From Catellatospora bangladeshensis (GTDB lineage Bacteria > Actinomycetota > Actinomycetes > Mycobacteriales > Micromonosporaceae), in the NCBI RefSeq assembly GCF_016862575.1, contig NZ_BONF01000031.1, forward strand, positions 1 through 64,000: a stretch of DNA of 64,000 nucleotides, read 5' to 3'. Position 1 is the stretch's first letter. Every line of letters begins with the position of its first letter. Below the pieces are notes generated by a model. It was not told the DNA's origin. It searched no databases and saw nothing but the letters and a program-made list of their open reading frames with translations. This document shows positions 29,870 to 37,806 of this stretch, one piece after another. Made by a program: the position numbers and the translations under genes.

Positions 29870-30991
29870 TCACGCGGGAGCGAGGGTTATGGCAAGAATC
29901 CGATCATCGGAGTCGGCCGGGTCCCCGCGCCCGTCGTGGTTGCTGGTCAGCACCCACACCGTGCCGTCGGGTGCGGTGTGCGCGTCGCGCAGGCGGCCGT
30001 ACTCGCCGGTCAGCGCCGCCACCGGCTTGCCGTGCAGCACGCCGTCCGGGCCCGCGGGCAGCAGCCACAGCCGCTCGCCGCGCAGGCAGGCCGCGACCAG
30101 CACGTCACCGGCCATCGCCGCGCCGGAGCAGGACGCCTCGTCGGTGGGCCAGGCCGCGACCGGGTCGACGTACGCGCCCTCGCCCGCCGCGCCCTCGACC
30201 TCGGGCCAGCCGTAGTTCTTGCCCGGCTCGATGCGGTTGACCTCGTCCCAGGTGTTCTGGCCGAACTCGGTGGCCCACAGGTGACCGCCGGAGTCCCAGG
30301 CGATGCCCTGCACGTTGCGGTGGCCGTAGGACCAGACCAGCGTGCCGAACGGGTTGCCCGGCGCGGGTTTGCCGTCCGGCGTCATGCGCAGGATCTTCCC
30401 GCCGAGGCTCTTCAGGTCCTGCGAGTTGCCGCGGGTGGCCGCGTCGCCGGTGGTGGCGTAGAGGTAGCCGTCGGGCCCGAAGGCGAGCCGTCCGCCGTTG
30501 TGGATACCGGAGATCGGGATGCCGGTGACGATCGGCTCCGGCCGGCCGCCCGGCTTCCAGCGCGCGACCCGGTTGTCGTCCTGCGCGGTGTAGTACAGGA
30601 AGACGGTCTGGTCCTGCGCGTAGTTCGGCGACACCGCGATGCCGAGCAGGCCGCCCTCGCCGTTGGAGTCGGCCTCGCGGATCACGCCGACCTCGGTCAC
30701 GCTCGGCTTCGGCCCGGCGGACACCTTCACCACGCGGCGGCTGTCGCGTTCGGTGACCAGCGCCGAGCCGTCGGGCAGGAACGCCACGCCCCACGGCGCG
30801 CGCAGCCCGGTGACCAGTGTCTTCACATCGGCGACCCGGGGGGTGAGCGCGGGAGAGCCGGACGGCTGCGCCGACGGAGGCGGTGGCGGCTGCGTGGCCA
30901 CCCTCTCGGGACCCTCGGCCGAGCAGGCCGCGGTGAAGGCGAGCGCGGTGACCGCGGCGGCCAGTCCGGTGCGAACCCGGTGCGAGGACAT
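29870..30991 (-). CDS. PQQ-dependent sugar dehydrogenase-like lipoprotein
   Basis: 373 residues from ATG 30991; TAGGCT lies 7 nt upstream. A lipoprotein signal is followed by FTAAC as a probable lipidation site (cysteine near residue 23), then a Pro/Ser linker. The six-bladed propeller shows the family order LRAPWGVAFLPDGSALVTER, GGLLGIAVSPNY, SGIHNGGRLAFGPDGYLY, SYGHRNVQGIAWD and EFGQNTWDEVNRI. The His and Arg expected at the active site are present. Relatives oxidise aldose sugars at C1 with PQQ at the cell surface. No PQQ synthesis genes are visible here. Confidence 0.88.
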   Translation of the reverse strand: MSSHRVRTGLAAAVTALAFTAACSAEGPERVATQPPPPPSAQPSGSPALTPRVADVKTLVTGLRAPWGVAFLPDGSALVTERDSRRVVKVSAGPKPSVTEVGVIREADSNGEGGLLGIAVSPNYAQDQTVFLYYTAQDDNRVARWKPGGRPEPIVTGIPISGIHNGGRLAFGPDGYLYATTGDAATRGNSQDLKSLGGKILRMTPDGKPAPGNPFGTLVWSYGHRNVQGIAWDSGGHLWATEFGQNTWDEVNRIEPGKNYGWPEVEGAAGEGAYVDPVAAWPTDEASCSGAAMAGDVLVAACLRGERLWLLPAGPDGVLHGKPVAALTGEYGRLRDAHTAPDGTVWVLTSNHDGRGDPADSDDRILAITLAPA

Positions 30992-30998
30992 GCGATCC

Positions 30999-31004
30999 AG
31001 CCTA
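30999..31004 (-). promoter_or_regulatory. -10 hexamer TAGGCT before the sugar dehydrogenase gene
   Basis: Read leftward, TAGGCT is 7 nt from ATG 30991, the leaderless spacing. Confidence 0.45.
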
Positions 31005-31094
31005 ACGCCGTGGGATGTGCTCAACTACTGCCTCGATTCTCTCAACCTGGGCCCCGTAAACCGCGTCGGGAAGGGCGACGGAAGGAGGAGCCGT

Positions 31095-31601
31095 ATGGCG
31101 GAGGACGGGTTCCGCGAGTTCGTGCAGTTGCGCTACGGCGAGCTGCTGCGCACCGCTTACCTGCTCACCGGCTCGACCCACGCCGCCGAGGATCTCGTGC
31201 AGTCGGCGCTGCTGAAGGCGTACCGGCGCTGGGACCTGGTGGACGATCCGATGGCGTACCTGCGCCGGGCGCTGGTCAACCAGCGCACCAGCGTGTGGCG
31301 GCGGATCGGCTCCCGCGAGCTGCTCACCGGCGTGCTGCCGGAACGGGGGAGAGCAGACGGGAGCGCCGCGTACGCGGAGCGGGACGAGCTGCTCACCGCA
31401 CTGGCGAAGCTGCCGGTGCGCATGCGGGCGGTGCTGGTGCTGCGGTACTGGGAAGACATGTCCGAAGCGGACACCGCCGCGGTGATGGGCTGCTCGGTGG
31501 GTTCGGTGAAGTCACAGGCCAGCCGCGGGCTGGCCAGATTGCGGGAGGTGCTGCGCCCGGAGCCCCGGTGCGCGGGCGACGTCGCGGAGGTGATCGCATG
31601 A
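31095..31601 (+). CDS. SigE-family ECF RNA polymerase sigma factor
   Basis: 168 residues from ATG 31095 with GGAGGAG just upstream. Region 2 (FVQLRYGELLRTAYLLTGSTHAAEDLVQSALLK) and region 4 (LPVRMRAVLVLRYWEDMSEADTAAVMGCSVGSVKSQASRGL) are complete. The first matches the actinobacterial SigE-like group, which commonly regulates envelope or stress genes. The stop overlaps the ATG of the next gene (ATGA at 31598), whose product is probably its membrane partner. Confidence 0.92.
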   Translation: MAEDGFREFVQLRYGELLRTAYLLTGSTHAAEDLVQSALLKAYRRWDLVDDPMAYLRRALVNQRTSVWRRIGSRELLTGVLPERGRADGSAAYAERDELLTALAKLPVRMRAVLVLRYWEDMSEADTAAVMGCSVGSVKSQASRGLARLREVLRPEPRCAGDVAEVIA

Positions 31602-32974
31602 GCGAGCGGGATCTGATCGAAGGGCTGGCCAGGCTGGCCGGACCGGTGGTGCCGGGCGAGGACCCGTACGGCCGCCTGATGCGGCGGCACCGCAGGTCGC
31701 GGCGGGCGGCGGTGGCGGGTTGGAGCACCGGCGCGGTGGTCGCGGTCGTCGCGGCGCTGCTCGGCCCGATCGGCATCCAGGCAGCGGCGCCGCCGGTGCT
31801 CGGCGGCCCGTCCGGCTCGGCCCCGGTGGAGGATCACGGCGAGCCGCTCACGCCCTGGCTGCGGCGGCTGATCGACTCGCCGGTGCGGGGCGGCCTCGCC
31901 GCGGACAGCGCGTTCGTGAACGAGCTCACCGGGCTGCTCCAGCAGCACGACGTGGGCGCGGTGCGGGGCGGCCAGGTGAAGATCCTGTTCGCGGGCGATG
32001 TCGAGGAGACGCGGCTGGTGCTCGCGGTGCGCACGGACGGCGGGCGCCAGCAGGGCATCGTGGCCACGGCCCCCCGGGGAGCGAGCCCGCAGTTGCTGAA
32101 CAGCGGCGACGACCAGAGGTACGAGCCGGACGAGCCGACCGTGCACCGGTTCGCATTGCGGCCGCTGGCCGCGTACCGGGTGGGCAGGACCACGCTCGCG
32201 CTCGCCCCCGCCGGATGTGTCATCGCCGTCGCCGACGTCAGGGCCGATCCGCTGACCTGGGCGGACGCGCCTGACGGCGACTTCGCGCTGATCGGGAAGC
32301 CGTGGGCGTGGCAGCGGGTCACCTGCGACGGAACCGTCCACTTCCGCGGCCAGGCGGTCGCGCCCGGCACGGGGTACCGGGTGCGCGACGTCTCAGCCGC
32401 GGAGATCGAGGCGGGCGTCGCCGGGGCGCGCGGCGAGTTCGACGCGGGCGTCGCGGCGCAGCACCTGCGCACGTCGATGGAGTTCGACACCGTAGGGCCG
32501 CCACGGCTGCTGTTCATGGGCCGCCCGCCGGGCACGGAGCTGCTGACCTACAGCGTCGTCGGCTCACCGCTGGACGGTGGCTGGTGGCGGCTGTCCAGCT
32601 GGACCGTGCCCGACAGCGGCGGGATGTCCATGGTCACCTCCGCCGACGTGACCGATCCCGACCTGGTCGTGGGCGTCATGCTGGACTTCCCCAACGACCC
32701 GTCCGTGGCGCAGGCTCCGCGCCCCGACGCGCAGCAGCGGTTCTCGATGCTGCTCCTGGCCCCGCGCAGCGCGACCACGGTGCAGGTCCGGGACAGGGCC
32801 GGCAAGCTGCTCGACACGGTGACGCTCGTCGGCGGCGTCGGCACCACGCTGCAGCGCAACGACGGCACCTACACCCTGCGGGCGCTGAACGCCGCCGGGG
32901 CGGTCGTCGGCGAAGGCACATACCCCCTGCCGTCCGAGCACCTTCCGCTCCCCGACATCGACGACTGGTCCTGA
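31598..32974 (+). CDS. Membrane protein paired with the sigma factor, possible anti-sigma
   Basis: 458 residues. The first ~45 residues are cytoplasmic and basic (YGRLMRRHRRSRR), then one membrane helix (about 46-70, GAVVAVVAALLGPIGIQAA), then a ~390-residue extracytoplasmic part rich in beta strands with no family I recognise. No zinc-binding HXXXCXXC motif is seen in the short N-terminus, so it is not a classical ZAS anti-sigma. Translational coupling to the sigma gene and single-pass topology support a regulatory or sensor role. A terminator-type repeat follows at 32980. Confidence 0.75.
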   Translation: MSERDLIEGLARLAGPVVPGEDPYGRLMRRHRRSRRAAVAGWSTGAVVAVVAALLGPIGIQAAAPPVLGGPSGSAPVEDHGEPLTPWLRRLIDSPVRGGLAADSAFVNELTGLLQQHDVGAVRGGQVKILFAGDVEETRLVLAVRTDGGRQQGIVATAPRGASPQLLNSGDDQRYEPDEPTVHRFALRPLAAYRVGRTTLALAPAGCVIAVADVRADPLTWADAPDGDFALIGKPWAWQRVTCDGTVHFRGQAVAPGTGYRVRDVSAAEIEAGVAGARGEFDAGVAAQHLRTSMEFDTVGPPRLLFMGRPPGTELLTYSVVGSPLDGGWWRLSSWTVPDSGGMSMVTSADVTDPDLVVGVMLDFPNDPSVAQAPRPDAQQRFSMLLLAPRSATTVQVRDRAGKLLDTVTLVGGVGTTLQRNDGTYTLRALNAAGAVVGEGTYPLPSEHLPLPDIDDWS

Positions 32975-32979
32975 CCCCC

Positions 32980-33032
32980 AAGGAAGGGCACCTTCTTATC
33001 GCTATATGTATAGGAAGGTGCCCTTCTTAACG
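32980..33032. repeat. TTAAGAAGG-type inverted repeat, copy 2
   Basis: AAGGAAGGGCACCTTCTTA and TAGGAAGGTGCCCTTCTTAA arms enclose TCGCTATATG. Six bp after the stop of the sigma-partner gene; acts most simply as a terminator. Confidence 0.8.
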
Positions 33033-33077
33033 GTTGGGCGATGGCGGCGGGGTGCTGCGGCGAAGATCGGCGGCGGC

Positions 33078-33083
33078 TAGCGT
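33078..33083 (+). promoter_or_regulatory. -10 hexamer TAGCGT before the hydroxyacid dehydrogenase gene
   Basis: Six nt before GTG 33090. Confidence 0.45.
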
Positions 33084-33089
33084 GGGGGC

Positions 33090-34013
33090 GTGCGGATGTG
33101 GATCGCCCATGAGGCCGGACGTGACCTGCTGGACCCGCTGCCCGCGGGCGTCGAGCTGGCGGTGCTGCCCCGGCCCGACGCCCCGCTGCCCGGGGATCCG
33201 GCGGAGGTCGAGTTCTGGGTGCCGCCGTTCCTGAGCAGCGGCGACGTCGTCGGGCTCGCCGAACGGATGACCTCGCTGAAGGTGATCCAGCTGATCACCG
33301 CGGGCGCGGACGCCTGGGTGGGCCGCCTGCCGTCGCACGTGACGCTGTGCGACGCGCGCGGCGTGCACGACTCGCACACCGCCGAGTGGGTGGTCGGCGC
33401 GATCCTCGCGTCGCTGCGCCGCTTCGACCACTTCGCCCGCGCGCAGGCCGCGCACCGGTGGGCGTACGCCGAGGTCACGCCGACCGACGAGCTGGGCGGC
33501 AAGCGGGTGCTGATCGTCGGCGCGGGCTCCATCGGCGCGGCCGTCGCGGCGCGGCTGGCCCCGTTCGAGGTCGACCTGGCGTACGTCGCCCGCACCGCGC
33601 GCGACGGCGTGCACGGCGTCGACGAACTGCCCCGGCTGCTGCCGCAGGCCGACGTCGTGGTGCTGCTGGTGCCGCTGACGCCGCAGACCCGCGGCCTGGT
33701 CGACGCGGGCTTCCTGGCCGCCATGGCCGACGGGGCGCTGCTGGTCAACGCCGCGCGCGGCCCGGTCGCCGACACCGCCGCGCTGAACAAGGAGCTGACC
33801 TCCGGCCGGATCAGCGCCGCGCTCGACGTGACGGACCCCGAGCCGCTGCCCGCCGGGCACCCGCTGTGGGACCTGCCCAACGTCCTGATCACGCCGCACG
33901 TGGCCGGCTCGGTCCGCGGCCTGCTGCCGCGCGCGTACCGCCTCGTCCGCCGCCAGCTCGACCGCTACCTCACCGGCGAACCCCTCGACAACCAGGTCCA
34001 CGACGGCTACTGA
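33090..34013 (+). CDS. D-isomer-specific 2-hydroxyacid dehydrogenase
   Basis: 307 residues. NAD-binding motif VGAGSIG follows GGKRVLI near residue 145. Active-site Arg is in NAARGPVADT near 225, the glutamate region is DVTDPEPLP, and the catalytic His is in ITPHVAGS near 270. The protein is slightly shorter than typical, with a compact substrate domain. It reduces a 2-keto acid or oxidises a D-2-hydroxy acid. Specific substrate unknown. GTG 33090 is chosen from the leaderless promoter spacing. Confidence 0.88.
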   Translation: MRMWIAHEAGRDLLDPLPAGVELAVLPRPDAPLPGDPAEVEFWVPPFLSSGDVVGLAERMTSLKVIQLITAGADAWVGRLPSHVTLCDARGVHDSHTAEWVVGAILASLRRFDHFARAQAAHRWAYAEVTPTDELGGKRVLIVGAGSIGAAVAARLAPFEVDLAYVARTARDGVHGVDELPRLLPQADVVVLLVPLTPQTRGLVDAGFLAAMADGALLVNAARGPVADTAALNKELTSGRISAALDVTDPEPLPAGHPLWDLPNVLITPHVAGSVRGLLPRAYRLVRRQLDRYLTGEPLDNQVHDGY

Positions 34014-34041
34014 CCCGCCGTGTGCGGGCCGTCTCCGGGCC

Positions 34042-34145
34042 GCAGTTCCGGGGAAAGTGCGCCTCCAGGGCCCGGCTCGGCTGCAGTTTCGGGGAAAGTG
34101 CAGGTTCAAGGCGCGGCTCGGCTGCAGTTTCGGGGAGAGTGCGGC
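34042..34145 (+). repeat. 41-bp tandem repeat related to the TTTCGGGGAAA family
   Basis: GCAGTTCCGGGGAAAGTGC at 34042, GCAGTTTCGGGGAAAGTGC at 34083 and GCAGTTTCGGGGAGAGTGC at 34124 are spaced exactly 41 bp, with a GC-rich CGGCTCGGCT linker. The third unit decays. Located between the dehydrogenase and PH-domain genes, and similar to 14446-14499. Confidence 0.75.
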
Positions 34146-34200
34146 TTTGCGGGCGCCGCTGCGGTGCCCGGGAAGGTGCGGACCGCGATGGGCCCGCGGG

Positions 34201-34557
34201 TCAGGCCGTGGTGAGGGACTGGCCCGCGGCGGAGACGAGCTTCGGCAGATCAGCGGGGCGTACGGCCGTCAGCGGCAGCGCGCTGCCGTCGGTGAGCACC
34301 GCGACCACGCGCTTGTCGCCGTCCGCGCGCAGCTCGCTGACCTCCGGCCAGAGCACGATGCGGCTGCCCAGCAGAGCGCGCACGCGCAGCCCGTTGGGGT
34401 TGACGTCGGTGCCGGCCCGCCACGCCCAGATCGCGACGGCGACCGGCACGACCAGGACCAGCGGCCAGAACCCGCCCTGCGCGGCGAGCGGGATGCCGCC
34501 GAGCGCGGCGATCAGGGCGGCGACGCTGGCGGCGGCGGGGTGTCGGAAGCGGGTCAC
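34201..34557 (-). CDS. PH-domain-like small membrane protein
   Basis: 118 residues from GTG 34557. Two hydrophobic segments (about 8-25 and 30-45) precede a short beta-rich domain with NPNGLRVRALLGSRIVLWPEVSELR, the pattern of the bacterial PH domain of the CFP-6 type. Function unknown. Convergent with nothing close; it is divergent from the BNR gene at 34671. Confidence 0.75.
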   Translation of the reverse strand: MTRFRHPAAASVAALIAALGGIPLAAQGGFWPLVLVVPVAVAIWAWRAGTDVNPNGLRVRALLGSRIVLWPEVSELRADGDKRVVAVLTDGSALPLTAVRPADLPKLVSAAGQSLTTA

Positions 34558-34670
34558 CCGGCGATTGTTCCACGTAGTCTGTTGTGTCGGACGTCACGGG
34601 CATACTGGCCGGCGACGTACGGTGGCCTTCGTTCACCGAAGTGACTCCTGAGACAGAAGCGAGGTCGACG

Positions 34671-35756
34671 ATGACCGTTCTGCTGCTCATAGGCACCGCC
34701 AAGGGACTGTTCCTGGCCCGCCGCGACCGGGTCGGGGACTCGTGGGACATGTCCGTGCCCCAGTTCCCGATGACCGCGGTGTACTCCGTCGGCATCGACA
34801 CCCGCCGCGCCACCCCGCGCCTGCTGGCCGCCGTGGACAGCTCGCACTTCGGGCCGAGCGTGGCCACCAGCGACGACCTGGGCGCGTGCTGGCGCGAGCC
34901 CGATCACGCCCCGGTCGCGTTCCCGCAGGACACCGACACCGCGCTCGGCCGGGTGTGGGCGCTGCAGCCCGGCGCGGCCGCCGAGCCCGACGTGGTCTGG
35001 GCCGGCACCCAGCCGTCGGCCCTGTTCCGCTCCACCAACGGCGGCACGTCGTACGAGCTGGTCCGCAGCCTGTGGGACCACCCGCAGCGCACCGAGTGGG
35101 GCGAGGGCTTCGGCGGCCAGGCGATCCACACGATCCTGCCGCACCCGACCGACCCGCAGCGGGTGCTGGTGGCGATGTCCACCGGCGGCGTCTACCGGAC
35201 CACCGACGGCGGCGAAAGCTGGCACCCGTCCAACACCGGCATCCGGGTCAGTTTCATGCCCGACCCGTTCCCCGAGTTCGGCCAGTGCGTGCACAAGGTG
35301 GCCCGCGACGGCGAGGACCCGGAGCGCCTCTACCTGCAGAACCACCACGGCGTCTACCGGTCCGACGACGACGGGCAGACCTGGTCGTCGATCGCGGACA
35401 CCCTGCCCAGCGACTTCGGCTTCCCGATCGTGGCGCACCCGCGCCGCGGCGGCACCGCGTGGAACTTCCCGCTGAGCGCCGACGCGCTGCGCTTCCCCGT
35501 CGACGCGAAGTGCCGCGTCTTCCGCACCACCGACGCGGGCAAGACCTGGACCCCGCAGGCGTACGGCCTGCCCACCGCGCCGTTCTACCCGTCCGTGCTG
35601 CGTGACGCGATGACCGTCGACAACGGCGACCCGGTCGGGGTCTACTTCGGCACCCGCACCGGCGAGGTGTTCGCCAGCGCCGACGAGGGCGACAGCTGGG
35701 CGCTGGTCGCGGCGCACCTGCCCGACGTGCTGTGCGTGCGGGCGGTCCGGCTCTGA
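34671..35756 (+). CDS. BNR/sialidase-like repeat protein
   Basis: 361 residues, ATG 34671 after GAGG. Several Asp-box repeats are visible: SDDLGACW, STNGGTSYE, TTDGGESWHPSN, SDDDGQTWSS, TTDAGKTWTPQ, SADEGDSWA. This marks a beta-propeller. There is no signal peptide and no sialidase catalytic set, so it is probably a cytoplasmic propeller of unknown role. Its stop overlaps the ATG of the MoaD-hotdog gene (TGATG), and such propeller and MoaD-like genes are neighbours in other actinobacteria as far as I recall, so the products probably act together. Confidence 0.85.
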   Translation: MTVLLLIGTAKGLFLARRDRVGDSWDMSVPQFPMTAVYSVGIDTRRATPRLLAAVDSSHFGPSVATSDDLGACWREPDHAPVAFPQDTDTALGRVWALQPGAAAEPDVVWAGTQPSALFRSTNGGTSYELVRSLWDHPQRTEWGEGFGGQAIHTILPHPTDPQRVLVAMSTGGVYRTTDGGESWHPSNTGIRVSFMPDPFPEFGQCVHKVARDGEDPERLYLQNHHGVYRSDDDGQTWSSIADTLPSDFGFPIVAHPRRGGTAWNFPLSADALRFPVDAKCRVFRTTDAGKTWTPQAYGLPTAPFYPSVLRDAMTVDNGDPVGVYFGTRTGEVFASADEGDSWALVAAHLPDVLCVRAVRL

Positions 35757-36442
35757 TGGTGACCGTGCTGGTGCCGGGCGCGCTGCGGACCGAGGTCGGC
35801 GGCGAGTCACGGCTGGAGGTGCAGGCGGGCGGTACGCTGCGCGCGGTGCTCGACGAGGTGGACCAGCGCTGGCCCCGCCTCGGCCGGCGCATCCGCGACG
35901 AGCGCGGCGAACTGCGCCGGTACGTCAACGTGTACGTCGACGGAGAGGACTGCCGGGTGCTGTCAGGTCAGGAGACGCCGGTCGTGGGCGGCGCGGAGGT
36001 GCAGGTGCTGCCGAGCGTCGCGGGCGGCAGCGTGGCCGAGGAGGCGCCCGTGCTCGACGGCGACCGCATCCTCGCCGACAACTTCGCGCCCTGGGTACGC
36101 GAGCTGGGGCTGACCGTCGAGGAGACCGGCGCCGACTGGGCGACCCTGCGCCTGCCCTGGTCGGACCGGCTCGCCCGGGAGGGCGGCGCGCTGAGCGGGC
36201 AGGCCCTGATGGCGGCGGCCGACACCGCCACGGTGATCGCGATCAGCGCGGCCCGCGGCGGCTTCGTGCCGATGACCACGGTGCAGTTGTCGACCACGTT
36301 CCAGCGCCCCGTGCTGGGCAGCGACGTGCTGGTCACGGCCCGGCTCACCAAGCTGGGGCGCTCGATGGCCTTCGCCGACATCACCATGACCGCCAAGGGC
36401 CAGCTCGTGGCCCAGGCCACCACGGTGTACGCCCTGCTCTGA
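35756..36442 (+). CDS. MoaD/ThiS-like domain fused to a hotdog thioesterase domain
   Basis: 228 residues from ATG 35756, which overlaps the propeller stop. Residues 1-91 form a beta-grasp sulfur-carrier domain (MVTVLVPGALR to VQVLPSVAGG). It has a Gly-Gly at 90-91 exactly where free MoaD proteins end. Instead of a stop, the chain continues through SVAEEAPVLDGDRI into a complete PaaI/4HBT-type hotdog domain (about 100-228) with GGALSGQALMAAADTA and TTVQLSTTFQRPV. No frameshift is needed. The fusion could be processed after Gly-Gly or use the first domain only as a scaffold. A sequencing error joining two genes is possible but less likely, since both domains are intact in one frame. Confidence 0.85.
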   Translation: MVTVLVPGALRTEVGGESRLEVQAGGTLRAVLDEVDQRWPRLGRRIRDERGELRRYVNVYVDGEDCRVLSGQETPVVGGAEVQVLPSVAGGSVAEEAPVLDGDRILADNFAPWVRELGLTVEETGADWATLRLPWSDRLAREGGALSGQALMAAADTATVIAISAARGGFVPMTTVQLSTTFQRPVLGSDVLVTARLTKLGRSMAFADITMTAKGQLVAQATTVYALL

Positions 36443-36452
36443 CAGTGAGGAT

Positions 36453-36581
36453 GTAGGAGCGGTCACCCGGTTGTCTGACTCTTGCTCTGACTGACGACTG
36501 CTGTCCTCTGCCGGATTCGTCGACTGTCCGGGTGACCGCTCCTGCACGCCACCAGCTGGGCATTCGTGACCTTATAGGAGC
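36453..36581 (+). ncRNA. Structured 5' non-coding end of the IS, candidate bridge RNA region
   Basis: TGTAGGAGCGGTCACCCGG (36452-36470) is complementary, with one mismatch, to 36528-36546. Further on, CTTATAGGAGCC (36571-36582) resembles the right end CCATAGGAGC. IS110-group elements of the IS621 type make a guide (bridge) RNA from this position. One segment complementary to the left end and one identical to the right end would suit a donor-binding loop. The same stem could instead be a terminator of the upstream gene. Confidence 0.35.
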
Positions 36582-37746
36582 CTGTGCGAGAGGCCCCGTC
36601 ACTGTCCTGTCCGCCCGTCCGGCGGGTGCGTGCCGACCCTGTTCGGTGCGAGCGAAAGGGACGACGAGTCCAGCATGGCAGCCAAGAAGCGCCCGGTCAC
36701 GGGCGGGATAGACACCCACGGCAAGACCCACCACGCCGCTGTCGTCGACCAGACCGGCCGCGTATTGGGAGATCAGCAGTTCCCCGCCACCCCGGCTGGC
36801 TACCGGGCACTACTGGCCTGGCTCCGCTCGTTCGGGCGGGTAGCCAAGGTCGGTGTCGAGGGCACCGGCACCTACGGCGCCGGGCTGGCGCGCTACCTGA
36901 CTGGCGAACGCGTCGACCTGGTCGAGGTCGACCGACCCGACCGCAGGACACGCCGCAGCAAGGGCAAGTCAGACCCGATAGACGCCATCGCCGCAGCACG
37001 AGCTGCGCTGTCCGGACAGGCCGCCGGCACGCCCAAGACCCGCACCGGGCCGGTCGAGGCGATCCGCGCGCTGCGAGTGGCCCGCCGCGGCGCGGTCAAG
37101 GCTCGCACCGCGGCGCTCAACCAGCTCCACGGCCTGATCACCTCCGCGCCTGAGACGGTGCGTACCGGCCTGGCCGGGCTGCCCAGATCCGCGATGGTCA
37201 CCGCCTGTGTCGACCTGACCGTCGATGAGACAGTCATGACTGATCCGGTTCACGCGACGCGCGCCGCGCTGCACGCGATCGCGACCCGGATACAGGCACT
37301 CGACGCCGAAATCGCCCTCGCCGACCGGCGGCTGCGCCCAGCGGTGGCCAAGACCGCTCCACGCCTGAGCGCGTTGTTCGGCGTCGGCCCCGAGGTCGCC
37401 GGGCAGCTGTTGGCCACCGCCGGGGACAACCCCGACCGGCTGCGCTCCGAAGCCGCGCTGGCCCACCTGTGCGGCGCAGCCCCGATCCCGGCCAGCTCAG
37501 GGCGCACCGACCGTCACCGTCTCAACCGCGGCGGTGACCGAGCCGCCAACAACGCCCTCTACACGATCGCGCTCACTCGCATGCGCTACGACCCACGCAC
37601 CCGCAACTACGTGCAACGACGCACCAAACAAGGCCTGGCCAAGATAGAGATCATGCGCTGCTTGAAGCGCTACATCGTCCGCGAGGTCCACGCCGCACTC
37701 ATGGCGGATTTCGCCGCCCTGAACACCGCTTGACTTCCATAGGAGC
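36454..37746 (+). mobile_element. IS110-type insertion sequence, approximate limits
   Basis: One DEDD transposase gene with ~220 bp of upstream and ~13 bp of downstream non-coding sequence. TAGGAGC occurs at 36454-36460 and 37740-37746. Joining the flanks at one copy recreates GGATG-TAGGAG-CATCC, a small palindrome, so TAGGAGC may be the exchange core. A third TAGGAGC at 36575 gives a shorter alternative (36574-37746). Ends are inferred, not proved. Confidence 0.6.
36675..37733 (+). CDS. IS110-family transposase
   Basis: 352 residues from ATG 36675; a GTG at 36630 would add 15 residues without the family start. The N-terminal RuvC-like DEDD domain shows D13 in GGIDTHGK, E62 in KVGVEGTGTYG, and D100/D103 in KSDPIDA. 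The C-terminal Tnp domain has GVGPEVAGQLLA (235-246), a Cys/Ala-rich LCGAAPIPASSGRT with the candidate catalytic serine S273 or S274, and the basic RHRLNRGGDRAANNALY. The gene looks intact. Codon usage is somewhat less GC-biased than neighbours, as expected for a mobile gene. Confidence 0.93.
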   Translation: MAAKKRPVTGGIDTHGKTHHAAVVDQTGRVLGDQQFPATPAGYRALLAWLRSFGRVAKVGVEGTGTYGAGLARYLTGERVDLVEVDRPDRRTRRSKGKSDPIDAIAAARAALSGQAAGTPKTRTGPVEAIRALRVARRGAVKARTAALNQLHGLITSAPETVRTGLAGLPRSAMVTACVDLTVDETVMTDPVHATRAALHAIATRIQALDAEIALADRRLRPAVAKTAPRLSALFGVGPEVAGQLLATAGDNPDRLRSEAALAHLCGAAPIPASSGRTDRHRLNRGGDRAANNALYTIALTRMRYDPRTRNYVQRRTKQGLAKIEIMRCLKRYIVREVHAALMADFAALNTA

Positions 37747-37806
37747 ATCCGGCCCCGCCCGCGGGCGACGAGCCCAGCCATCCAAAAACGAAGTCGAGCC
37801 GAGCCG

